Shown: in pieces, positions 35,894 through 47,080 of the stretch
How positions within the stretch are numbered: position 1 is the stretch's first letter
Layout: each line of letters opens with the position of its first letter
From: Thiohalospira halophila DSM 15071
GTDB lineage: Bacteria; Pseudomonadota; Gammaproteobacteria; Thiohalospirales; Thiohalospiraceae
NCBI RefSeq assembly: GCF_900112605.1
Contig: NZ_FOMJ01000004.1
Coordinates: 151,902-215,901 of the forward strand
Reading direction: 5' to 3'
Length of the DNA stretch: 64,000 nt
Position numbers and translations under genes: made by a program
Notes under the pieces: model-generated
What the model was told of the DNA's origin: nothing
The model's database searches: none
The model's input: the letters and a program-made list of their open reading frames with translations, nothing else

Positions 35894-36874
35894 ATGAATA
35901 ATCCCAGCGACGGGGTTCTGACCCTCCATTTGGGGCTGCCAAAGACAGCGAGCACTTGGTTACAAAAATCGGTGTTCCCGGCGATGGGGGGTATAGATTA
36001 TTTGGGGCATATGAGTTGGAAATCTATTCGTATTCCGCCTCGTAACAGAAAGACGCGTTTAGACAAGATTTTTCGGATGCACCCTCGCGTTTGGGATAAG
36101 TTTGGTGATTTTATCTTCCGTGAGTTGATCGATGGCCGTAGCTCGTTCGAAAGAGGGAGCGTTCTGATATCAGAGGAAAAGATTATTCTTCCACGGTTTT
36201 TTGCCGAATCCGCCACCGCAGAAGATGGTCTTGATTTTCTGCTCGCTGAACATCTAGAGCGGCTCCGGATTCATGCACAGAAGGCCGGCTTTGATTATTT
36301 GCGTCTTTTGGTTCTGGTGCGAAGGCAAGATCATTGGCTCGCGTCGCGCTATGCGCAATCCAGTGCGTTTCGGGCAGACGGATCGCAAAACGACTTTGAA
36401 AGTGCCGTAAAATATCTGATTGGCAAAGGTTTCGATTTACACGGCTTCCGACTCCAATACGATCGGTTGTATCGAATTCTGTCGGAGGTTGTTGGCGCAG
36501 GCGGGGTCACGTTTCTTCCTTATGAGGAGGTGCGCTATGACAGAGAACGTTTCCTTGAAAGTTTATCTTCCGGAGTTGGAGGACGGCTAACGTCGTTACC
36601 AATCGATGAGGACACCATGCACCATTCTAATGTTAGGAGCAAGTCCAACACCTCATGGCAATTACGTAAGCGATCGAGAAAGGTTAGGGTGCCAAAATTG
36701 ATCCGTCCAATTTTTGGTGGGAAGCGTAGGCTCGACTTGTCGAGACCGAGTGAAGCAAACCAGATCGTGCTATCCGAAACATTGAGCAACCAGATTCGAG
36801 AAGCCTATTATGAAAGCAATCAGAAACTTGCCGCTTTGATAAATCGGGACCTAAAAGGCCTCGGCTATTACTGA
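35894..36874 (+). CDS. Sulfotransferase-like protein (6 of 7), low GC
   Basis: 326 aa. N-terminal LTLHLGLPKTASTWLQKSVF (the PAPS-loop-like GLPKTAST) and the segment LVLVRRQDHWLASRYAQSSA (about 138-157) match the same subgroup as the gene at 27806 (IGLHKTGT and VRKQSDWLQSAY). A basic stretch near 255-290 precedes a helical C-terminus ending LINRDLKGLGYY. Sulfotransferase activity is inferred from fold motifs. It is tightly packed between the GT2 paralogue B gene and the ligase/polymerase gene. Confidence 0.75.
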   Translation: MNNPSDGVLTLHLGLPKTASTWLQKSVFPAMGGIDYLGHMSWKSIRIPPRNRKTRLDKIFRMHPRVWDKFGDFIFRELIDGRSSFERGSVLISEEKIILPRFFAESATAEDGLDFLLAEHLERLRIHAQKAGFDYLRLLVLVRRQDHWLASRYAQSSAFRADGSQNDFESAVKYLIGKGFDLHGFRLQYDRLYRILSEVVGAGGVTFLPYEEVRYDRERFLESLSSGVGGRLTSLPIDEDTMHHSNVRSKSNTSWQLRKRSRKVRVPKLIRPIFGGKRRLDLSRPSEANQIVLSETLSNQIREAYYESNQKLAALINRDLKGLGYY

Positions 36875-36887
36875 TAAAGGGGGTGAG

Positions 36888-38138
36888 ATGAGTTCGTTGA
36901 TACAGTCTGGGAAAAGGGCGTGCTTCCTGCCGTTGAAAGCGGGTGGCATATTTGAAGAATGGTTCTCACGCTATCTTTGGGCGTCCTTTTCTGTTTTCGT
37001 GGTTAGCGTTTTTTTCTATTCCGGTGATATTCGGATCCACCGGAGTTTATACTATATATTGGTTTTTGCTCCGTTTTTGATCGTGTATGGGTTGAGATGG
37101 CAAAACGTACGCTTAATGCTGTCTTCCCGACTATTCTCTTTGGTGGTTATCCTGTCTCTATTTGCGATAGCGTCGTCTTTCGTGCGGCTGTTGTCGACCG
37201 GGGATATCACGAATCTGTTCGATAGCATCCGGTATGGCGTCTTGCTCTTGGGAACAATTAGCATCACCGTGTTTGTTGCGTCTCGGGGAAATCAATACCT
37301 TGATTATCTCTGCCGGGCCTTCGCTTTAGGTGCTGCAATATCTGCGCTCATAGCTGTAACTAACTATTTTAACGAAGAAGGTGCACTCACGGTTGGCGGG
37401 CGTATGGATGGAGTTCTTGCCTATGCCGGCCATCCGATTAAAATGGCTGAGTTATATGCTGTGGCGGCCATAAGCGCACTGGCTTTAAGTTTGCATAGCG
37501 CATATTCTCGAAGGAGGGAAATCTTCTGGTCGGCAGTTTATTCTCTCTGTGCTATTCCGATTTTTCTTTCTCAAAGTCGCGGGCCAATCTTAGCCCTTTT
37601 TGTTACGACAATTGTGCTGTTGGTGGCGTTTAAAAGGTGGCGCCTGGCAAGCGGTTTGATAGTGTTAGTAGGGGTCGGTTTTTTGTCCATAGTTAACTCA
37701 TTAATTGAGTACCGAGACCCACTATATGCGGACACTGTCTGGGTGCGGATTGCGATCTGGGAGGCAGCATTAGGGGACTGGTGGAAAAACCCCATATTTG
37801 GAACGGGTTGGGTCGGCCCACAAAGCGTTTCTGAGCTTGTTCGGGGGCGGTACCATCAACCCCACAACGTCTATCTTGCAGTGCTTTTGCAAGGGGGGCT
37901 ACTAGGGTTTCTCCTTTTTGTTGCATTGTTATTACGGGCGCTCTACGTGGGTCTTGGAGCGGTTAAGAATAGTGTTGCTATTGCTGCTGGGTTTGGAGTT
38001 ATCTTGTTTTTTGCAGTAAATGGTTTTTCGATTAGTAGGTGGATCTATGATAACCCTGATCTCGTGTGGTTGGAGTTTTGGGTTCCTCTTGCTTTCATCG
38101 TCGCGCGGGAAGTTCTCCCATGTCAAAGGTGCAATTAA
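36888..38138 (+). CDS. O-antigen ligase / Wzy-type membrane protein
   Basis: 416 aa with about ten to twelve TM helices. The Wzy_C/O-antigen-ligase domain lies in the second half: FLSQSRGPILALFVT, then a large periplasmic loop (WVRIAIWEAALGDWWKNPIFGTGW) with the conserved arginine, and HQPHNVYLAVLLQGGLLGFLLF, where PHN carries the conserved His. WaaL (lipid A-core ligase) and Wzy (polymerase) share this fold; a waaL role is plausible given the core genes nearby but is not proven. GGGGG precedes ATG 36888. Codon use is AT-rich. Confidence 0.85.
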   Translation: MSSLIQSGKRACFLPLKAGGIFEEWFSRYLWASFSVFVVSVFFYSGDIRIHRSLYYILVFAPFLIVYGLRWQNVRLMLSSRLFSLVVILSLFAIASSFVRLLSTGDITNLFDSIRYGVLLLGTISITVFVASRGNQYLDYLCRAFALGAAISALIAVTNYFNEEGALTVGGRMDGVLAYAGHPIKMAELYAVAAISALALSLHSAYSRRREIFWSAVYSLCAIPIFLSQSRGPILALFVTTIVLLVAFKRWRLASGLIVLVGVGFLSIVNSLIEYRDPLYADTVWVRIAIWEAALGDWWKNPIFGTGWVGPQSVSELVRGRYHQPHNVYLAVLLQGGLLGFLLFVALLLRALYVGLGAVKNSVAIAAGFGVILFFAVNGFSISRWIYDNPDLVWLEFWVPLAFIVAREVLPCQRCN

Positions 38139-38231
38139 CTGCAGGTAAGGGTATGCGAGCTAGGCATATAAGGCGAATTGTCGCTTGGAAACAGACCATG
38201 GCGACCCGAAGTGAGCTTAGCGGTTATCGTC

Positions 38232-39368
38232 ATGTATAAGCCTGTCCTTGCCATAATTGCGCCTATGAAATCTTGGGGTGGGATAGAAGGTAAAATAGTT
38301 ACTCTATGTAGAGAGTTTTCTACCTTAGGTGTTTCGGTGAGCTTGTATTTGCCAAGGGGGAGCGAGACGCCTTATCCTGACCGGTTGCCTCAGGATGTTG
38401 CGATTAAGCGTCTGAAGGGTAACCGGAAGGTAAATACAGCTATTGAAGTTGCGAAAATTCTGAAAAGGGAGCAACCAGATGCGGTGTTAGCGGCAAAGGA
38501 TCATGCGATTAAAGCAAGTATCGTAGCTCGTTACCTATCCGGCAAGAGAATTCCCGTTTACATTAAGTTAACGAACCATCAAAGTGCGGTCTTGCGCCGG
38601 TTCGTTAAAAGAAAATTCGCGAAATTGATCTATCCAAAGGCGGACCTGGCCATTGCGATCTCGCGCGGCGTGGCCGCGGATTATACGAAGCACTTCCATG
38701 TCTCCCCAGAGAAGGTTTGTACGATTTATAATCCCTCCCTCCCGAGTGACTTTCATGAGCGGTCGTTATCGCATCCCGGACACGAATGGTTCGGCGATCA
38801 AACATGTGATGTCGTGGTTGCGGCGGGCCGGCTGACGGAGCAGAAAGGGTTTGATGTCCTCTTGGAGTCATTTGAAAAGGTGAGTCAGAAAAGGAGGGTC
38901 AGACTGATTATTCTTGGAGATGGGCCCGAAAGAGAGTCTTTGAAAAAGAAGGCGGAGCTCATTGGAATCGCTCCTCTAGTAGAACTAGTTGGGTTCGTGT
39001 CCGATCCAGCTCCGTGGATGGCTCATGCATCACTTTTTGTTCTCTCTTCACGTTATGAGGGTCTAGGCAACGTGTTAGTTGAGGCCCTGGCTGCTGGCGC
39101 CCCCGTCGTGTCGACCGACTGTCCCTCTGGCCCGCGGGAGATTCTGGAGGACGGGAAACTCGGTCCGCTGGTGCCGGTGGATGATGTCGATGCGCTGGCG
39201 GAGGCGATGGAGCGGACCCTCAACCGCCCGCCGCCGGCGGACGAGCGTGAACGCAGTCTCGAGCGTTTCCGTAGCGGTCCGGTGGCACGGCAATACCTGG
39301 AGACCATGGGGCTGCGGGAGCCGGCAGCGGACGCACCGGATAAGCCCCACGAAGGAGATCCGACTTGA
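38232..39368 (+). CDS. GT4 family glycosyltransferase with a composition break
   Basis: 378 aa from ATG 38232. N-domain SWGGIEGKIVTLCREF. C-domain VVAAGRLTEQKGFDVLLESF, LIILGDGPERESLKKK, VGFVSDPAPWMAHASLF, SSRYEGLGNVLVEALAAG (EX7E) and TDCPSGPREILEDGKLGPL. The first 280 codons are AT-rich; from about 39075 onward the bases become strongly GC-rich, right at the segment most similar to the GT4 gene at 25956. This looks like a recombination junction inside the gene. The stop overlaps the next start (TTGA). Confidence 0.87.
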   Translation: MYKPVLAIIAPMKSWGGIEGKIVTLCREFSTLGVSVSLYLPRGSETPYPDRLPQDVAIKRLKGNRKVNTAIEVAKILKREQPDAVLAAKDHAIKASIVARYLSGKRIPVYIKLTNHQSAVLRRFVKRKFAKLIYPKADLAIAISRGVAADYTKHFHVSPEKVCTIYNPSLPSDFHERSLSHPGHEWFGDQTCDVVVAAGRLTEQKGFDVLLESFEKVSQKRRVRLIILGDGPERESLKKKAELIGIAPLVELVGFVSDPAPWMAHASLFVLSSRYEGLGNVLVEALAAGAPVVSTDCPSGPREILEDGKLGPLVPVDDVDALAEAMERTLNRPPPADERERSLERFRSGPVARQYLETMGLREPAADAPDKPHEGDPT

Positions 39369-40174
39369 ATCCCACTGTCATCTACCTTGTCGGCATGGGC
39401 CGCAGTGGCTCGACGTTGACCGATATCCTGCTGGATGCCCACAGCGGTATCCAGGGGCTGGGCGGTGTGCGCCGGCTCGCCCACTATGCGCGTAAGCAAC
39501 CCTGCCCCTGCGGGGCGCCCTCCTTCCGCGAGTGTGCATTCTGGTCCCGGGTCGAGGCGAATCTCCGGGCCGACGGGGGCCGGACGCTGGAGACGGTGGA
39601 TGTTCATGCGCGGGATCCCGACCGCTTCGCCGAGGAGAATACGGCGCTCTTCCGAGCCGCCGCTGCGGCCGGCGGTACGCCGTTCGTCACGGACAACTCC
39701 AAGTCCGCCGGTCGGCTGGCACGGCTGCTGGCGGTCCCGGACCTCGACGTGATCCCGGTGTTCGTCCATCGGGATCCGCGAGGGCGGGCCCAGTCCATCC
39801 GCAAGCGCAAGGGCCAGCGGTACGTACCCACCTTCGCGTATACCTGGCGTTCCCTGCGGGCCTGGCGGCTTCTGGGTAACTACCCCCATATCGCGGTGGA
39901 GTACGAGGCACTGGCCGCCGATCCGCAGGGTCAGCTGGAGCGCCTCATGGCCCGCCTGGGGCTCGAGGCCGAGCCGGAGCAGCTCGCCTGGGCAGAGCAG
40001 GTGCACCACAATATCGGGGCCGCCGATGTCCTCAACAAGACCGAGGGCAGCACCATCCGCCCGGATGACGCCTGGCAGGAGGCGCTGCCCGGTTATATGC
40101 AGGGGATCATCAATGCCATCGCCTGGCCCGGGCGGGTCGCCAATGCCGCCCGGCACCGGCGCTGGGGGATCTGA
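39365..40174 (+). CDS. Sulfotransferase family protein (7 of 7)
   Basis: 269 aa. PAPS loop YLVGMGRSGSTLTDILLDAH (residues 7-26). IPVFVHRDPRGRAQSIRKRK (about 127-146) holds the 3'-phosphate Arg and Ser. An unusual Cys-rich insert (QPCPCGAPSFRECAFW, about 45-60) resembles a small metal-binding or disulfide segment also seen in some bacterial sulfotransferases. The TTG start at 39365 overlaps the GT4 stop. It is GC-rich like the host chromosome, so it lies outside the AT-rich block. Last gene of the glycan locus. Confidence 0.82.
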   Translation: MNPTVIYLVGMGRSGSTLTDILLDAHSGIQGLGGVRRLAHYARKQPCPCGAPSFRECAFWSRVEANLRADGGRTLETVDVHARDPDRFAEENTALFRAAAAAGGTPFVTDNSKSAGRLARLLAVPDLDVIPVFVHRDPRGRAQSIRKRKGQRYVPTFAYTWRSLRAWRLLGNYPHIAVEYEALAADPQGQLERLMARLGLEAEPEQLAWAEQVHHNIGAADVLNKTEGSTIRPDDAWQEALPGYMQGIINAIAWPGRVANAARHRRWGI

Positions 40175-40256
40175 AGAGCGGACTAAAACTTGTCGCGCAG
40201 TAGTGCGGCTGGTATCAAAGTAGCCCGAGCCGAACCACGCCCACGGGAGGGCTGCC

Positions 40257-40901
40257 ATGACCGCGCGCCACTACACCCCCGCCGACCACTTCCTCCGCCA
40301 CGTGGATGTCGGTCTGCGCACCCTCTTCGGTCGGCCCCAGGTCACCGAGCGGGCCGATCCGGCCGAAGGGGTGGCCGACGCGGAACTCTCCGATGCCGAG
40401 CGCGCCCACGTCGGCGGCCTCATGCGCATCAACCACGCCGGCGAGGTCTCGGCGCAGGGGCTCTATGAGGGCCAGGCGCTCACGGCCCGACTCCCGGAGG
40501 TCCGTGAACGCATGGAGCGCGCGGCGCAGGAGGAGAATGACCACCTGGCCTGGTGCGAGGGGCGGGTGAAGGAGCTGGGCACCCACGTCAGCTACCTGAA
40601 TCCGCTCTGGTACTTCGGGTCGCTGACCATCGGGGCGCTGGCCGGGGCGGCGGGCGACCGCTGGAGCCTCGGCTTCGTGGCCGAGACCGAGCACCAGGTC
40701 ATCCGCCACCTGGAGGGCCATCTCGCCCAGCTGCCGGAGCAGGATCAGCGCAGCCGCGCCATCCTCGAGCAGATGAAGGAGGACGAGGGCCACCACGCCA
40801 CGGTGGCCCTGTCCGCCGGTGGTGAACGCCTGCCCCGGCCCGTGCGCCGGATCATGGGGCCGGTCTCGAAGGTGATGACGGGGCTGGCCTACCGCTTCTG
40901 A
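40257..40901 (+). CDS. coq7: 3-demethoxyubiquinol 3-hydroxylase
   Basis: 214-aa di-iron monooxygenase that hydroxylates demethoxyubiquinol in ubiquinone synthesis, bound to the inner membrane. Two ferritin-like iron-ligand repeats are visible: RINHAGEVSAQGLYEGQ with EENDHLAW, and ETEHQVIRHLEGHL with EDEGHHA (Glu and His ligands). The hydrophobic NPLWYFGSLTIGALAGAAG between them fits the membrane-contact helix. Length matches bacterial Coq7. It precedes speD on the opposite strand, as in Pseudomonas aeruginosa. Confidence 0.95.
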   Translation: MTARHYTPADHFLRHVDVGLRTLFGRPQVTERADPAEGVADAELSDAERAHVGGLMRINHAGEVSAQGLYEGQALTARLPEVRERMERAAQEENDHLAWCEGRVKELGTHVSYLNPLWYFGSLTIGALAGAAGDRWSLGFVAETEHQVIRHLEGHLAQLPEQDQRSRAILEQMKEDEGHHATVALSAGGERLPRPVRRIMGPVSKVMTGLAYRF

Positions 40902-40910
40902 GGCGCCGTT

Positions 40911-41747
40911 CTAGTAGAGCGGCACCTTCTTGGAGATGTTCCGGCCGTAGAAGATCTCCATCATCTCCCGCTTGAGGTAGGAGCGGATCTCGTCCGACTC
41001 CTCCCGGGTGAGATCCTCCTCGCTGATCCCGAAGAGGTAATTGTCCAGCTCGAAGTCGTTGAGGATCGCCTTCGTGTGGAAGATGTTCTCCTGCGGCACG
41101 TTGACGTCCATCATCTGGTACAGGTCCTTGGTGTCGGGCGCCACGTAGTTCTGGATGGAATTGATCTCGTGGTCGATGAAGTGCTTCTTGCCCTTCACGT
41201 CCCGGGTGAAGCCGCGCACCCGGTAGTCCATGGTGACGATGTCCGACTCGAAGGAGTGGATGAGGTAGTTCAGCGCCTTCAGCGGCGAGATCCGCCCACA
41301 GGTGGAGACGTCGATATCCGCCCGGAAGGTGGAGATCCCGTTCACCGGGTGGCTCTCCGGATAGGTGTGTACCGTGATGTGGGACTTGTCCAGATGGCCC
41401 ACCACCGATTCCGGTAGCGGCCCGGGCGACTCCGAGTTGGACAGCCCCTCGGAGACTACCGGCTCCTCGGAGACCATGATGGTCACGCTCGCCCCCTCGG
41501 GATCGTAGTCCTGGTAGGCGACATTGAGGATGTTGGCACCGATGATCTTGGTGACCTCGGTGAGGATGTGCGTCAGCCGCTCGGCGTTGTAGGCCTCATC
41601 GATGTACTCGATATAGGCCTCGCGCTGCTCCGCCGTCTTGGCGTAGCAGATGTCGTAGATGTTGAAGCTCAGCGTCTTCGTCAGGTTGTTGAAGCCGTGC
41701 AGCCGCAGCCGATTCTTGCCCTGCTCCGCCAATCGGGCATCCTCCAC
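40911..41747 (-). CDS. speD: S-adenosylmethionine decarboxylase proenzyme
   Basis: Makes decarboxylated AdoMet, the aminopropyl donor for spermidine. The protein is the E. coli-type (class 1) proenzyme: [39 protein letters not shown] and [16 protein letters not shown]. Self-cleavage before the Ser of KSH generates the pyruvoyl cofactor. [17 protein letters not shown] and [20 protein letters not shown] follow as in E. coli. GTG 41745-41747 gives 278 aa (E. coli 264). An in-frame TTG at 41808-41810, overlapping the osmC-like stop, is an alternative start. Confidence 0.94.
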   Translation of the reverse strand: MEDARLAEQGKNRLRLHGFNNLTKTLSFNIYDICYAKTAEQREAYIEYIDEAYNAERLTHILTEVTKIIGANILNVAYQDYDPEGASVTIMVSEEPVVSEGLSNSESPGPLPESVVGHLDKSHITVHTYPESHPVNGISTFRADIDVSTCGRISPLKALNYLIHSFESDIVTMDYRVRGFTRDVKGKKHFIDHEINSIQNYVAPDTKDLYQMMDVNVPQENIFHTKAILNDFELDNYLFGISEEDLTREESDEIRSYLKREMMEIFYGRNISKKVPLY

Positions 41748-41806
41748 CGTATCGGGGTTGGTTACTGAAAAGGGGCGGCGTTTCTTACCGAATACCGCCG
41801 CTGGTG

Positions 41807-42232
41807 TCAATCCTCATCCGCCTCGCGGATCCGGAATTCGTGGGTGATCTCCGCCGTCCTGCCGAGCATGATGGAGGCGGAGCAGTACTTCTCCGCGGAG
41901 AGCTCCACCGCGCGCGCCACGTGTTTCTCGGCCAGGCCGCGCCCGACCACGGTGAAGCGCACATGGATCCGGGTGAAGACCTTGGGCTCCTCCTCCGCCC
42001 GCTCGGCCTCGATCTCGGCCACGCAGTCCACCACCGGCTGCCGCGCCTTCTTGAGGATGTGGACGACGTCATAGGCCGTACATCCCCCCATACCGAGCAG
42101 CATCATCTCCATGGGGCGGGGACCGAGGTTCTCGCCGCCGGACTCGGCCGGGCCATCCATGACCACTGCGTGACCACTGCCCGATTCGCCGATAAAGCGT
42201 GCCTTTTCCGCCCATTTGATCCGTGCGTGCAT
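41807..42232 (-). CDS. OsmC/YhfA family protein
   Basis: 141-aa OsmC-fold protein. [26 protein letters not shown] contains the first active-site Cys region (GGCTA), quoted here as two adjoining halves, and [13 protein letters not shown] the second (YCSAS). These are the thiol pair of OsmC peroxidases; the YhfA subgroup has no proven substrate. ATG 42230-42232 is chosen by family length. It lies next to and divergent from crp, as yhfA-crp does in E. coli and the PA0653-vfr pair does in Pseudomonas aeruginosa. Confidence 0.88.
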   Translation of the reverse strand: MHARIKWAEKARFIGESGSGHAVVMDGPAESGGENLGPRPMEMMLLGMGGCTAYDVVHILKKARQPVVDCVAEIEAERAEEEPKVFTRIHVRFTVVGRGLAEKHVARAVELSAEKYCSASIMLGRTAEITHEFRIREADED

Positions 42233-42311
42233 TCTCGCGCCTCCCCGCAATGGCTTATGATGAAAACCTGTGGCAACTCTCGCGCCGCCTGAACGACAAG
42301 GAAGACCGAAC

Positions 42312-42941
42312 ATGGCCACCCTGGAGCCCGACGACTCCTCCATACAGCGCTTCCTGGAGCACTGCCACCGGCGGCGCTATCCGGCGAAGGCCTCGGTGGT
42401 CTGCGCCGGTGAGCTCTCGGACCAGCTCTACTACATCGTCTCCGGCTCGGTGAGCGTCCTCATGGAGGATGACGAGGGCCGCGAGATCGTCCTCGCCTAT
42501 CTCAATGAAGGCGACTTCTTCGGCGAGATGGGGCTGTTCGACGACGATGGTCGCCGTAGCGCCTGGATCCGGACTCGCACCGAGTGCGAGCTCGCCGAGA
42601 TCGGCTACAGCCGCTTCCGCCAGCTCGCTGCCGAGATGCCGGAGATCCTCTTCGCCCTCGCCTCCCAGATGGCCCTGCGCCTGCGCAAGACCAGCCGCAA
42701 GGTGGGCGACCTCGCCTTCCTGGACGTAACCGGTCGCGTCGCCCGTGCCCTCCTGGATCTGGCCCACGAGCCGGATGCCATGACCCACCCCGACGGCATG
42801 CAGATCAGGATCACCCGCCAGGAACTCGGCCGCATTGTCGGGTGCTCCCGGGAGATGGTCGGCCGCGTCCTCAAGGACCTGGAGGAGCAGGGGCTCATCA
42901 CCGCCCGCGGCAAGACCATGGTGGTCCACGGGACGCGCTAG
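42312..42941 (+). CDS. crp: cAMP receptor protein (CRP/Vfr)
   Basis: 209 aa (E. coli CRP 210). The cAMP pocket is intact: FFGEMGLF followed by [16 protein letters not shown], with Arg and Ser in the expected positions for cAMP rather than FNR-type ligands. The C-terminal HTH is [20 protein letters not shown], the recognition helix keeping R-E-MVGRVLK. No N-terminal iron-sulfur Cys cluster is present. AAGGAAG precedes ATG 42312, so an in-frame upstream ATG is not used. Context (osmC-like, speD, coq7, trpC) equals the Pseudomonas vfr neighbourhood. Confidence 0.95.
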   Translation: MATLEPDDSSIQRFLEHCHRRRYPAKASVVCAGELSDQLYYIVSGSVSVLMEDDEGREIVLAYLNEGDFFGEMGLFDDDGRRSAWIRTRTECELAEIGYSRFRQLAAEMPEILFALASQMALRLRKTSRKVGDLAFLDVTGRVARALLDLAHEPDAMTHPDGMQIRITRQELGRIVGCSREMVGRVLKDLEEQGLITARGKTMVVHGTR

Positions 42942-42948
42942 GCGCGCG

Positions 42949-43755
42949 CTACCACTCCGCGAACAGCGTCCGCAGCGCCTCCCCCGGGTCCGGCGCGCGC
43001 ATGAAGGCCTCGCCCACCAGGTAGGCGCCGATCCCCCCGGCGCGCAGCCGCTCGATATCCGCCGGCGCATGGATGGCCGACTCGCTCACCACCAGCCGGT
43101 CGCCGGGGATGAGCGGGGCCAGCTCCAGGCTGGTCTCCAGCCGGGTCTCGAACGTGCGCAGGTCGCGGTTGTTGATCCCCACCAGCGGCAGCGGCCGGTC
43201 CAGTACCCGCCGCAGCTCCGCCTCGTCGTGGACCTCCACCAGCACGTCCAGCCCCAGCTCCTCCGCCTTCGCGGCCAGCTCGTCCATCCGGGCGTCGCTG
43301 AGGATGGCGGCGATGAGCAGGATGCAGTCGGCCCCCATGGCGCGGGACTCCACCACCTGCCACGGGTCGATGATGAAGTCCTTGCGCAGCACCGGCCGGT
43401 CGCAGGCCTCCCGGGCCTGCTGGAGGTAGTCCGGCGTCCCCTGGAAGAAGTCGCGGTCGGTGAGGACGGAGAGGCAGGTGGCCCCGGCGGCGGCGTAGGA
43501 GGCCGCGATGGCCGCCGGGTCGAAATCTTCGCGGATCACGCCACGGCTGGGGGAGGCGCGCTTGATCTCGGCGATGATCCCGGGGCCGTCGGTGGCCTCC
43601 GCCTCGGCCAGCTCGGTCTCGAAGCCGCGCGGCTCCGGGGCGTCGGCGGCCGCCGCCTGGAGTTCGGCCTGGGGCCGCTGCGCCCTGCCGGCGGCGACCT
43701 CCTCCTCCTTGCGCGCCACGATCCGGCGCAGGATGTCCGGGGTCTGGTCGCTCAT
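42949..43755 (-). CDS. trpC: Indole-3-glycerol phosphate synthase
   Basis: 268-aa TIM barrel that closes CdRP to indole-3-glycerol phosphate in tryptophan synthesis. Conserved blocks: [15 protein letters not shown] (catalytic Lys), [32 protein letters not shown] (catalytic Lys), [35 protein letters not shown] and VSESAIH. Monofunctional, not fused to TrpF. Its start overlaps the trpD stop (ATGA). Last gene of the leftward trp operon and convergent with crp. Confidence 0.96.
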   Translation of the reverse strand: MSDQTPDILRRIVARKEEEVAAGRAQRPQAELQAAAADAPEPRGFETELAEAEATDGPGIIAEIKRASPSRGVIREDFDPAAIAASYAAAGATCLSVLTDRDFFQGTPDYLQQAREACDRPVLRKDFIIDPWQVVESRAMGADCILLIAAILSDARMDELAAKAEELGLDVLVEVHDEAELRRVLDRPLPLVGINNRDLRTFETRLETSLELAPLIPGDRLVVSESAIHAPADIERLRAGGIGAYLVGEAFMRAPDPGEALRTLFAEW

Positions 43756-44780
43756 GCAGCCGCGATCTCCGTGGACAGCCGCGTCAGGGCCTCCATCCGC
43801 TCCCGCGCCCGGCCGTCGCTGATGGCCGCGCGGGCGGCCTCCACCCCCTCGGCCAGTGTCTCCACCACGTCGGCGGCGTACAGCGCCGCCCCGGCGTTGA
43901 GGATGACGATATCCCGCGCCGGGCCGGGCTGGTCATTAAGGACCTCCCGGGTGATGGCCAGGCTCTGCTCCGGCCGGTCCACTACCAGCCGTTGCAGATC
44001 GCCGCGCTCCAGGCCGAACTGCTCCGGGGTGATGGCGTAGCGCTCCAGGGTCCCGCCGCGCAGCTCCGCCACCTGGGTGGGGGCAGAGATGGAGATCTCG
44101 TCCAGGCCGTCCTCGGCGTGGACTACCAGGACGTGGCGGCTCCCCAGCCGGCCCAGGACCTGGGCCAGGGGCTCCAGCCAGGACTCGTCGTAGACGCCCA
44201 GAAGCTGGTACGGGGCGTTGGCCGGGTTGGTGAGCGGCCCCAGGACGTTGAACAGGGTCCGCGCGCCGATCTCCCGGCGCGGGCCCACGGCGTGTTTCAT
44301 GGCGCCGTGGTGGGCCGGGGCGAACATGAAGCCGACGCCGGTCTCGCGGATACAGCGGGCGACGCTGGCGGCGTCGATGTCCAGGTTGATGCCGGCGGCC
44401 TCCAGCACATCGGCGCTACCGGTGCGGCTGGAGACCGAGCGGTTGCCGTGCTTGGCCACGTGGGCCCCGGCGGCAGCGGCCACGAAGGCCGCGGCGGTGG
44501 AGATGTTGAAGGTGCTGGCGCCGTCCCCGCCGGTGCCGCAGGTATCCACCAGGTGGGGTACGTCGCCGACCTCCACCCGCGTGGCCAGCTCCCGCATGAC
44601 CCCGGCGGCGGCGGCGATCTCGCCCACCGTCTCGCCCTTCATGCGCAGGCCCACCAGGAAGGCGCCGATCTGCGCCGGCGTCGCTTCCCCGGTCATCACC
44701 TGTCGCATCACCGCGGTCATGGACTCGACGTCCAGATCGCGGTGTTCGGTGACGGCGCGAATGGCCTCCTTGATATCCAT
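43752..44780 (-). CDS. trpD: Anthranilate phosphoribosyltransferase
   Basis: 342 aa. Joins anthranilate to PRPP. The PRPP loop [17 protein letters not shown] and the following [20 protein letters not shown] are canonical; [20 protein letters not shown] contributes anthranilate-tunnel residues and [11 protein letters not shown] closes the site. ATG 44778-44780 begins [16 protein letters not shown], the normal N-terminus. A gap of 84 bases separates it from trpG; the stop overlaps trpC. Confidence 0.96.
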   Translation of the reverse strand: MDIKEAIRAVTEHRDLDVESMTAVMRQVMTGEATPAQIGAFLVGLRMKGETVGEIAAAAGVMRELATRVEVGDVPHLVDTCGTGGDGASTFNISTAAAFVAAAAGAHVAKHGNRSVSSRTGSADVLEAAGINLDIDAASVARCIRETGVGFMFAPAHHGAMKHAVGPRREIGARTLFNVLGPLTNPANAPYQLLGVYDESWLEPLAQVLGRLGSRHVLVVHAEDGLDEISISAPTQVAELRGGTLERYAITPEQFGLERGDLQRLVVDRPEQSLAITREVLNDQPGPARDIVILNAGAALYAADVVETLAEGVEAARAAISDGRARERMEALTRLSTEIAAA

Positions 44781-44864
44781 GATGATTCTCCGTGACGGGC
44801 CCGTTACGGCGCGGCTCGGCTGGATTCTCCGGCCCGGCCGCGCTCGGGTCAACGTGGGCGCGAG

Positions 44865-45461
44865 TTACCGATTCCACTCCCCGCCGCGGAAGGCGAGGAA
44901 GTTCTGCAGCAGGTCGTGGCCGTGGCGGGTCAGGATGGACTCGGGGTGGAACTGGACCCCCTCCACGGTATAGCGGCGGTGGCGCAGCCCCATGATCTCG
45001 CCGCCGTCGGCCTCGCTGGTCCACGCCGTCTCCACCAGCTCCTCGGTGGGCAGCCCCTCCCGGGCGACGACGAGGGAGTGGTAGCGGGTGGCCTCGAAGG
45101 GGTTCTCCAGGCCGGCGAAGACCCCTTGCTCGTCGTGGTGGATGGGGGAGGTCTTGCCGTGCATCACCTCCCGGGCGTGGACTACCCGCCCGCCGAAGGC
45201 CTGGCCGATGGCCTGGTGGCCCAGGCAGACGCCGAGGATCGGGGTATGGCCGGCGAAGCGGCGGACCACCTCCAGGGAGATCCCGGCCTCGTCCGGCGTG
45301 CAGGGGCCCGGGGAGAGCAGGATATGCGACGGCGCCCGGGCGGCCAGTTCGTCCACCGTGATGGCGTCGTTGCGGAAGACCTCCACCTCCGCCCCGAGCT
45401 CGCCGAGATACTGGACGAGGTTGTAGGTGAAGGAGTCGTAGTTGTCGATCATCGCCAGCAT
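44865..45461 (-). CDS. trpG: Anthranilate synthase glutamine amidotransferase subunit
   Basis: 198-aa class I glutaminase. It releases ammonia from glutamine for TrpE. Catalytic triad: [16 protein letters not shown] (nucleophile Cys) and [10 protein letters not shown] (His, Glu). The N-terminus [15 protein letters not shown] and [14 protein letters not shown] are typical. It could also serve folate synthesis as PabA, as in many bacteria. It is three bases downstream of trpE. Confidence 0.95.
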   Translation of the reverse strand: MLAMIDNYDSFTYNLVQYLGELGAEVEVFRNDAITVDELAARAPSHILLSPGPCTPDEAGISLEVVRRFAGHTPILGVCLGHQAIGQAFGGRVVHAREVMHGKTSPIHHDEQGVFAGLENPFEATRYHSLVVAREGLPTEELVETAWTSEADGGEIMGLRHRRYTVEGVQFHPESILTRHGHDLLQNFLAFRGGEWNR

Positions 45462-45464
45462 GGC

Positions 45465-46961
<1,497 letters not shown>

Positions 46962-47080
46962 GCGGGATCTCCGATGGACGGACACGACAACGAGCGGGGG
47001 TCGTTACCGGCCCCGCCATCGCCGTACTGTCTGCCCCCCGGAGGAGTGGATCCCGAAGGGCTGGATCCCGAATGCGTACC

